Assembly: GCA_937891085.1 (NCBI GenBank)
Contig: CALAEY010000120.1
Coordinates: 1-19,348, forward strand
DNA from: an uncultured Prevotellaceae bacterium
GTDB taxonomy: Bacteria; Bacteroidota; Bacteroidia; Bacteroidales; Bacteroidaceae
DNA: 19,348 nt
Direction of reading: 5' to 3'
Shown: piece by piece, positions 16,125-19,348 of the stretch
Position numbering within the stretch: the first letter of the stretch is position 1
How the letters are laid out: each line of letters begins with the position of its first letter
Notes under the pieces: generated by a model
The model's input: only the letters and a program-made list of their open reading frames with translations
Databases searched by the model: none
Told to the model about the DNA's origin: nothing
Position numbers and translations under genes: made by a program

Positions 16125-17228
16125 ATGATGGACCATCCTGAAAATAATGAAGAGTATAAAGGCCTGCAGGTGAATGCTGGTGTAGAAGGCGGGGTTTCTA
16201 TTGTGAATCCTTACCGCAAAAAGAACCCTCGTAAGCCACAACCCACAGTGTCGGAGTTTGTAGAAGGCATCGTGAAGGGTGACATCACCATGCTGAGCCG
16301 TGCTGTGACGCTGGTGGAAAGCGTGAAGCCAGAGCATCAGGTCATCGCGCAGGAAGTCATTGAGAAGTGCCTGCCTTATTCTGGCAATTCAGTACGCGTG
16401 GGCATCAGTGGCGTGCCAGGTGCAGGGAAGAGTACTTCCATCGATGTGTTTGGCACCTACGTTTTGGAGAAGAAGGGCGGAAAGTTGGCCGTTCTTGCCA
16501 TTGATCCCAGCAGTGAGCGTACCAAGGGCAGCATCTTGGGCGATAAGACCCGCATGGAGCATCTGGCAGTGCATCCCAAGGCGTTTATCCGCCCCAGTCC
16601 TTCTGCCGGTTCTTTGGGCGGTGTGGCGCGTAAGACGCGTGAGACCATCATCCTTTGTGAAGCCGCGGGTTTCGATAAGATTTTCGTAGAGACGGTAGGT
16701 GTAGGACAGAGTGAGACGGCTTGCCATAGCATGGTAGACTTCTTCCTGCTCATTCAGTTGGCAGGTACTGGCGATGAGTTGCAAGGAATCAAGCGTGGCA
16801 TCATGGAGATGGCCGATGGCATAGTGATCAACAAAGCCGATGGCGATAATGTAGAGCGTGCCAAGTTGGCTGCCAGCCAGTTCCGCACAGCGCTGCACAT
16901 GTTCCCAGCACCAGATTCAGGTTGGACTCCAGAGGTGCATACTTATTCAGGCTTCTACAACATCGGTGTAGATAAGGTGTGGGACATGATCTATCGCTAC
17001 ATAGACTTCGTGAAGCTCAACGGATGGTTCGACTACCGCCGTAATGAGCAGAGCAAATATTGGATGTATGAAAGCATCAATGAGCAACTGCGCAACAGCT
17101 TCTATCAGAACACGCTGATAGAGCCGATGCTGGCAGAAGAGGAGGCAAAGGTGCTGCAAGGCAAGGTGACGTCATTCGTAGCTGCCAAGCACTTGCTGGA
17201 TGCCTACTTCGAAGATATGAAGAAATAA
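16125..17228 (+). CDS. meaB: MeaB/ArgK family G3E GTPase (methylmalonyl-CoA mutase chaperone)
   Basis: MeaB-type P-loop GTPases gate cobalamin loading and protect methylmalonyl-CoA mutase from inactivation. The 367 residues show Walker A GVPGAGKST (96-104), the conserved DPSSERTKGSILGDKTRM block (128-144), ETVGVGQSE (189-197, Walker B/switch III region) and the guanine-specificity motif NKAD (236-239). About 40 N-terminal residues are family-variable, and the C-terminal dimerisation arm is present. Bacteroidales use the B12-dependent succinate-to-propionate route, which explains the gene. The mutase genes themselves are not in this window. ATG 16125 is followed at once by ATG 16128; either may start translation. 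The older name LAO/AO transport ATPase (ArgK) refers to the same family. Confidence 0.94.
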   Translation: MMDHPENNEEYKGLQVNAGVEGGVSIVNPYRKKNPRKPQPTVSEFVEGIVKGDITMLSRAVTLVESVKPEHQVIAQEVIEKCLPYSGNSVRVGISGVPGAGKSTSIDVFGTYVLEKKGGKLAVLAIDPSSERTKGSILGDKTRMEHLAVHPKAFIRPSPSAGSLGGVARKTRETIILCEAAGFDKIFVETVGVGQSETACHSMVDFFLLIQLAGTGDELQGIKRGIMEMADGIVINKADGDNVERAKLAASQFRTALHMFPAPDSGWTPEVHTYSGFYNIGVDKVWDMIYRYIDFVKLNGWFDYRRNEQSKYWMYESINEQLRNSFYQNTLIEPMLAEEEAKVLQGKVTSFVAAKHLLDAYFEDMKK

Positions 17229-17244
17229 TAAAACCGTCATAGCC

Positions 17245-18075
17245 ATGGAGAAGCAAGCCAACTACATCAAGCGGATAGAAATCCAGAATCTCTGGAACCG
17301 CTATCGCATTGCGTGGGACCTGCGCCCAGATGTGAACATCTTGGGTGGTATCAATGGAGTGGGGAAGACCACCATTCTGAATCGGTCTATCGACTATCTG
17401 GAGCAGATAACGGGCCACATGAAGAATGATGCAGAGAAGGGCGTGCGTATACTTTTTGACAATCCAGATGCCACGTTTATCCCATACGATGTGATTCGCA
17501 GTTACGACCGTCCGTTGGTTCAAGGCGACTTCACTGCACGCATGGCCGATCCTCAGGTACGTTCCGAACTCGATTGGCAGATCTATCTCTTGCAGCGCAG
17601 ATACCTCAACTATCAGGTGAATATCGGCAACAGAATGATAGAGCTGTTGAATGGCACGGATGAAGATCGTCAGAAGGCGGCTTCCATCTCTGCCCCCAAG
17701 CGCAGGTTCCAGAAGTTGATAGATGAGCTCTTCAGCTACACGCGTAAAAAGATAGACCGCAAGAGCAACGAAATCTTCTTTTATCAAGGGGGGGAACGCC
17801 TCTCACCCTATCAGCTTTCAGCAGGTGAGAAGCATGTGCTGGTAATCTTGCTTACGGTCTTGGTGCGTGAGGGCGAGCATAGCGTACTCTTCATGGATGA
17901 GCCAGAAGCATCACTTCATATCGAATGGCAGCAGCGTCTCATCAGCATGATTAGGGAGCTGAATCCCGATATGCAGCTGATCCTCACCACCCATTCACCT
18001 GCTGTTATCATGGATGGCTGGATGGATGCCGTGACAGAAGTCAGCGAGATTGCCACAGAGATAGACCCAACTTAG
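17245..18075 (+). CDS. ABC/AAA-type ATPase, AriA-like partner of a TOPRIM protein
   Basis: This is a compact 276-residue soluble ATPase of the AAA_15/AAA_21 (ABC/SMC-like) group. Walker A is GINGVGKTT (35-43). The signature LSAGEK is at 191-196, Walker B VLFMDEPE at 214-221 followed by the D-loop ASLH, and the switch histidine is in TTHSP (H250). The 44-180 insert is short and helical, without the long coiled coil of SMC or OLD proteins. It starts 16 nt after meaB and is followed by a DUF4435 gene. ATPase plus DUF4435 is the layout of the PARIS anti-phage system (AriA/AriB), but known AriA is much larger (about 55 kDa against about 32 kDa here). It could equally be a Bacteroidales-specific pair with another role. 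ATPase assignment is secure; a defence role is an inference. Confidence 0.85.
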   Translation: MEKQANYIKRIEIQNLWNRYRIAWDLRPDVNILGGINGVGKTTILNRSIDYLEQITGHMKNDAEKGVRILFDNPDATFIPYDVIRSYDRPLVQGDFTARMADPQVRSELDWQIYLLQRRYLNYQVNIGNRMIELLNGTDEDRQKAASISAPKRRFQKLIDELFSYTRKKIDRKSNEIFFYQGGERLSPYQLSAGEKHVLVILLTVLVREGEHSVLFMDEPEASLHIEWQQRLISMIRELNPDMQLILTTHSPAVIMDGWMDAVTEVSEIATEIDPT

Positions 18076-18093
18076 GCCAACACCCTGCATTTC

Positions 18094-18142
18094 AATGTTT
18101 AATGTTTAATGTTTAATGTTTAATGTTTAACGTTTAACGTTT
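18094..18142. repeat. Tandem heptamer array AATGTTT x5 + AACGTTT x2
   Basis: Seven uninterrupted 7-bp units occupy 49 bp of the 77-bp gap between the ATPase stop and the GTG start of the DUF4435 gene, ending 10 nt before that start. The first five units contain an ATG. Each of these ATGs opens a four-codon reading frame (M-F-N-V) closed by a TAA two units further on, so the leader holds overlapping micro-ORFs in all three frames. Confidence 0.9.
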
Positions 18143-18152
18143 AATAATCTCC

Positions 18153-19157
18153 GTGTCCCTATCGCTCCGAAATAATCTCACGTCACAGTACCTGGAGGCA
18201 GCTACGAAGCTGAGCCCCAAGCAGAAGCGTCGTCGCATAGTGGCCTATGTGGAGAGCTATGACGACATCTTCTTCTGGCGCAGTGTGCTTTCTGAGTTCG
18301 AAGACGAGACACGCTTCTTCCGCGTGATGTTGCCATCCAACTCATCGCTTTCAAAAGGGAAGAAGATGGTGCTCACCAGTTGTCTGCGCAGCACGCAGTT
18401 GGGGAAGAACCTCATCGCTTGCGTGGATAGCGACTATGACTATCTGCTACAAGACGCCACAGATGTGTCGAAGGAGATGAACACCAATCCCTACATCTTC
18501 CAGACTTATGCCTATGCCATAGAGAGCTACCAGTGCTATGCAGAGAATCTTCATGATATCTGCGTGGAGTCTACCTTGAACGACCATCAGGTGTTCGACT
18601 TCCCCGCCTACATGCGTGAATATTCAGAGATTGTCTATCCGCTGTTCGTATGGAATATCATGCTCTATAGGGCGCGCATGAACAACAGCTTCCCGATGAA
18701 TGTGTTCTGCAACGTCACCATCCCGCCTACCATCGACATCCGTAAGCCTAAGTACAGCCTTGATGGCCTGCGCTTGCAAGTAGAAAAGAAACTCAAGGAA
18801 TTGGAAGGCCGACTCCCTCAATACGTAGATAAGTATGATGCCATGGATAAGGAGCTGCAGCAACTGGGTGTCACTCCGCAGACCACCTACTTCTTCATGA
18901 AAGGTCACCACATCAAGGAGAACGTAGTAATGAAGCTGGTGAATCCTGTCTGCACCCAGCTTCGCCGTGAACGTGAGGAGCAAATCCGTCGCCTAGCACA
19001 GCATCGCAAGCAGTATGAAAATGAGCTTTCTGGCTATAATCACAGTGCCACACCTGTAGAGGTAGTGATGCGCAAGAACGACAACTACAAAGACCTCTTC
19101 CTCTACGAGTGGATCAGGGAAGATATCCGCCAGTTCTTGGAAGAGCTTGACAAGTAA
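18153..19157 (+). CDS. DUF4435 TOPRIM-like protein, AriB-like putative effector nuclease
   Basis: The 334-residue soluble protein has TOPRIM-type motifs. The first acidic strand is AYVESYDDIFFW (31-42, with E34 as the candidate catalytic glutamate). The DxD strand is LIACVDSDYDYL (87-98, D92 and D94). QTYAYAIESYQCY (117-129) follows, and a late FFMKGHHI (247-254) is typical of DUF4435. Residues about 205-222 and 265-293 look like coiled coils. In PARIS, the DUF4435 protein AriB is held by AriA and, when released, acts as a tRNA-cutting toxin; the same reaction here is only inferred. No ATG lies in frame upstream: the frame is closed by TAA at 18135-18137, and GTG 18153 is the only good start before the conserved motifs. 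The gap of 77 nt behind the ATPase gene is filled by the heptamer array. A run of ten T (19161-19170) follows the stop without a convincing stem. Confidence 0.8.
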   Translation: MSLSLRNNLTSQYLEAATKLSPKQKRRRIVAYVESYDDIFFWRSVLSEFEDETRFFRVMLPSNSSLSKGKKMVLTSCLRSTQLGKNLIACVDSDYDYLLQDATDVSKEMNTNPYIFQTYAYAIESYQCYAENLHDICVESTLNDHQVFDFPAYMREYSEIVYPLFVWNIMLYRARMNNSFPMNVFCNVTIPPTIDIRKPKYSLDGLRLQVEKKLKELEGRLPQYVDKYDAMDKELQQLGVTPQTTYFFMKGHHIKENVVMKLVNPVCTQLRREREEQIRRLAQHRKQYENELSGYNHSATPVEVVMRKNDNYKDLFLYEWIREDIRQFLEELDK

Positions 19158-19187
19158 TTGTTTTTTTTTTATGAGGTGTCCACCCCA

Positions 19188-19348
19188 TTATTTACCAAAA
19201 GTCAGCCCTGTTTTCAGTAACGCAAGGCTTTTCGGCGATAATTGCCTGTGTTTCTTGTGATCAACCAGCATCTCTGGGCTTTTAGATGCCTGTTCTTTCT
19301 GCTCAGTCACCGTTATGACTGAGGTCATTCTCCGTTTCGCCTGAGGTC
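19188..19348 (-). CDS. Possible 3' end of a convergent gene (52 codons, unrecognised)
   Basis: On the minus strand a frame enters from the right edge and stays open for 52 codons to TAA at 19188-19190. The residues are polar and Lys/Ser/Gln-rich, ending LLKTGLTFGK; I recognise no family. Chance alone could leave such a frame open (a rough probability of several percent), so this may equally be non-coding DNA. An in-frame Met at codon 7 could make it a very short protein. The 190 bases after 19157 contain no other gene candidate. Confidence 0.25.
   Translation of the reverse strand, partial: PQAKRRMTSVITVTEQKEQASKSPEMLVDHKKHRQLSPKSLALLKTGLTFGK
19302..19323. repeat. Perfect 8-bp inverted repeat near the right edge
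   Basis: CTCAGTCA (19302-19309) and TGACTGAG (19316-19323) pair perfectly around a 6-nt loop. No T-run follows on either strand, so it is not a standard terminator. It overlaps a direct repeat CTGAGGTC at 19319-19326 and 19341-19348, spaced 22 bp start to start. Confidence 0.55.

Noticed and set aside
17077..17787. A 236-codon minus-strand frame spanning the meaB/ATPase junction
   Set aside because: It crosses two well-supported plus-strand genes and their gap and has no recognisable motif or promoter.
18094..18142. Insertion sequence end or att site
   Set aside because: Pure heptamer reiteration with no terminal inverted repeat, no transposase or integrase and no target-site duplication visible.

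Overview
The window looks like chromosomal DNA of a Bacteroidales bacterium, probably Prevotellaceae, although the genus is inferred. The grounds are promoters of the Bacteroidetes type (TTTG, 18-20 bp spacer, TAnnTTTG), weak Shine-Dalgarno signals, and a gene set typical of this order: rsfS-ftsH, a large DUF349 repeat protein, a PepD-type dipeptidase, a giant secreted alpha-2-macroglobulin-like protein and a DUF1573 protein. No insertion sequence, integrase, CRISPR array or rRNA was seen.

Left part (1-6289), mostly minus strand. The ftsH membrane protease gene is cut by the left edge and sits 10 nt downstream of rsfS (ribosome silencing factor). A tRNA-Gln(CTG) gene with its own promoter and terminator lies divergently from rsfS. 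A gene for a 602-residue protein with five DUF349-like units ends in a strong hairpin terminator that converges on the tRNA terminator. Upstream of it lies a tight two-gene unit, rsmA (ksgA, 16S rRNA dimethyltransferase) and mgtE (Mg2+ channel), with only 2 nt between them.

Middle part (6290-14958), plus strand. A polytopic membrane protein of the LPG-synthase-TM/UPF0104 family is divergent from rsmA, and the two promoters overlap face to face. It is followed by about five degenerate 22-bp quasi-palindromic repeats, then pepD with a textbook promoter. Next comes an inverted repeat enclosing a heptamer array, then a 1919-residue alpha-2-macroglobulin-like protein in which the thioester cysteine/glutamine site is absent.

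Right part (15037-19348), plus strand. A secreted DUF1573 protein, a MeaB/ArgK-type G3E GTPase, an ABC/AAA-type ATPase and a DUF4435 TOPRIM-like protein lie in close succession (gaps 14, 16 and 77 nt) and could be one transcript. The last two form a compact ATPase-plus-TOPRIM pair resembling the architecture of the anti-phage system PARIS (AriA/AriB). It has an unusually small ATPase and a seven-copy heptamer array directly before the GTG start of the putative effector. This pair and its leader are the most interesting part of the window. The last 190 bases hold no secure gene: there is a short open minus-strand frame running off the edge, a hairpin, and what may be the start of another 22-bp repeat tract.
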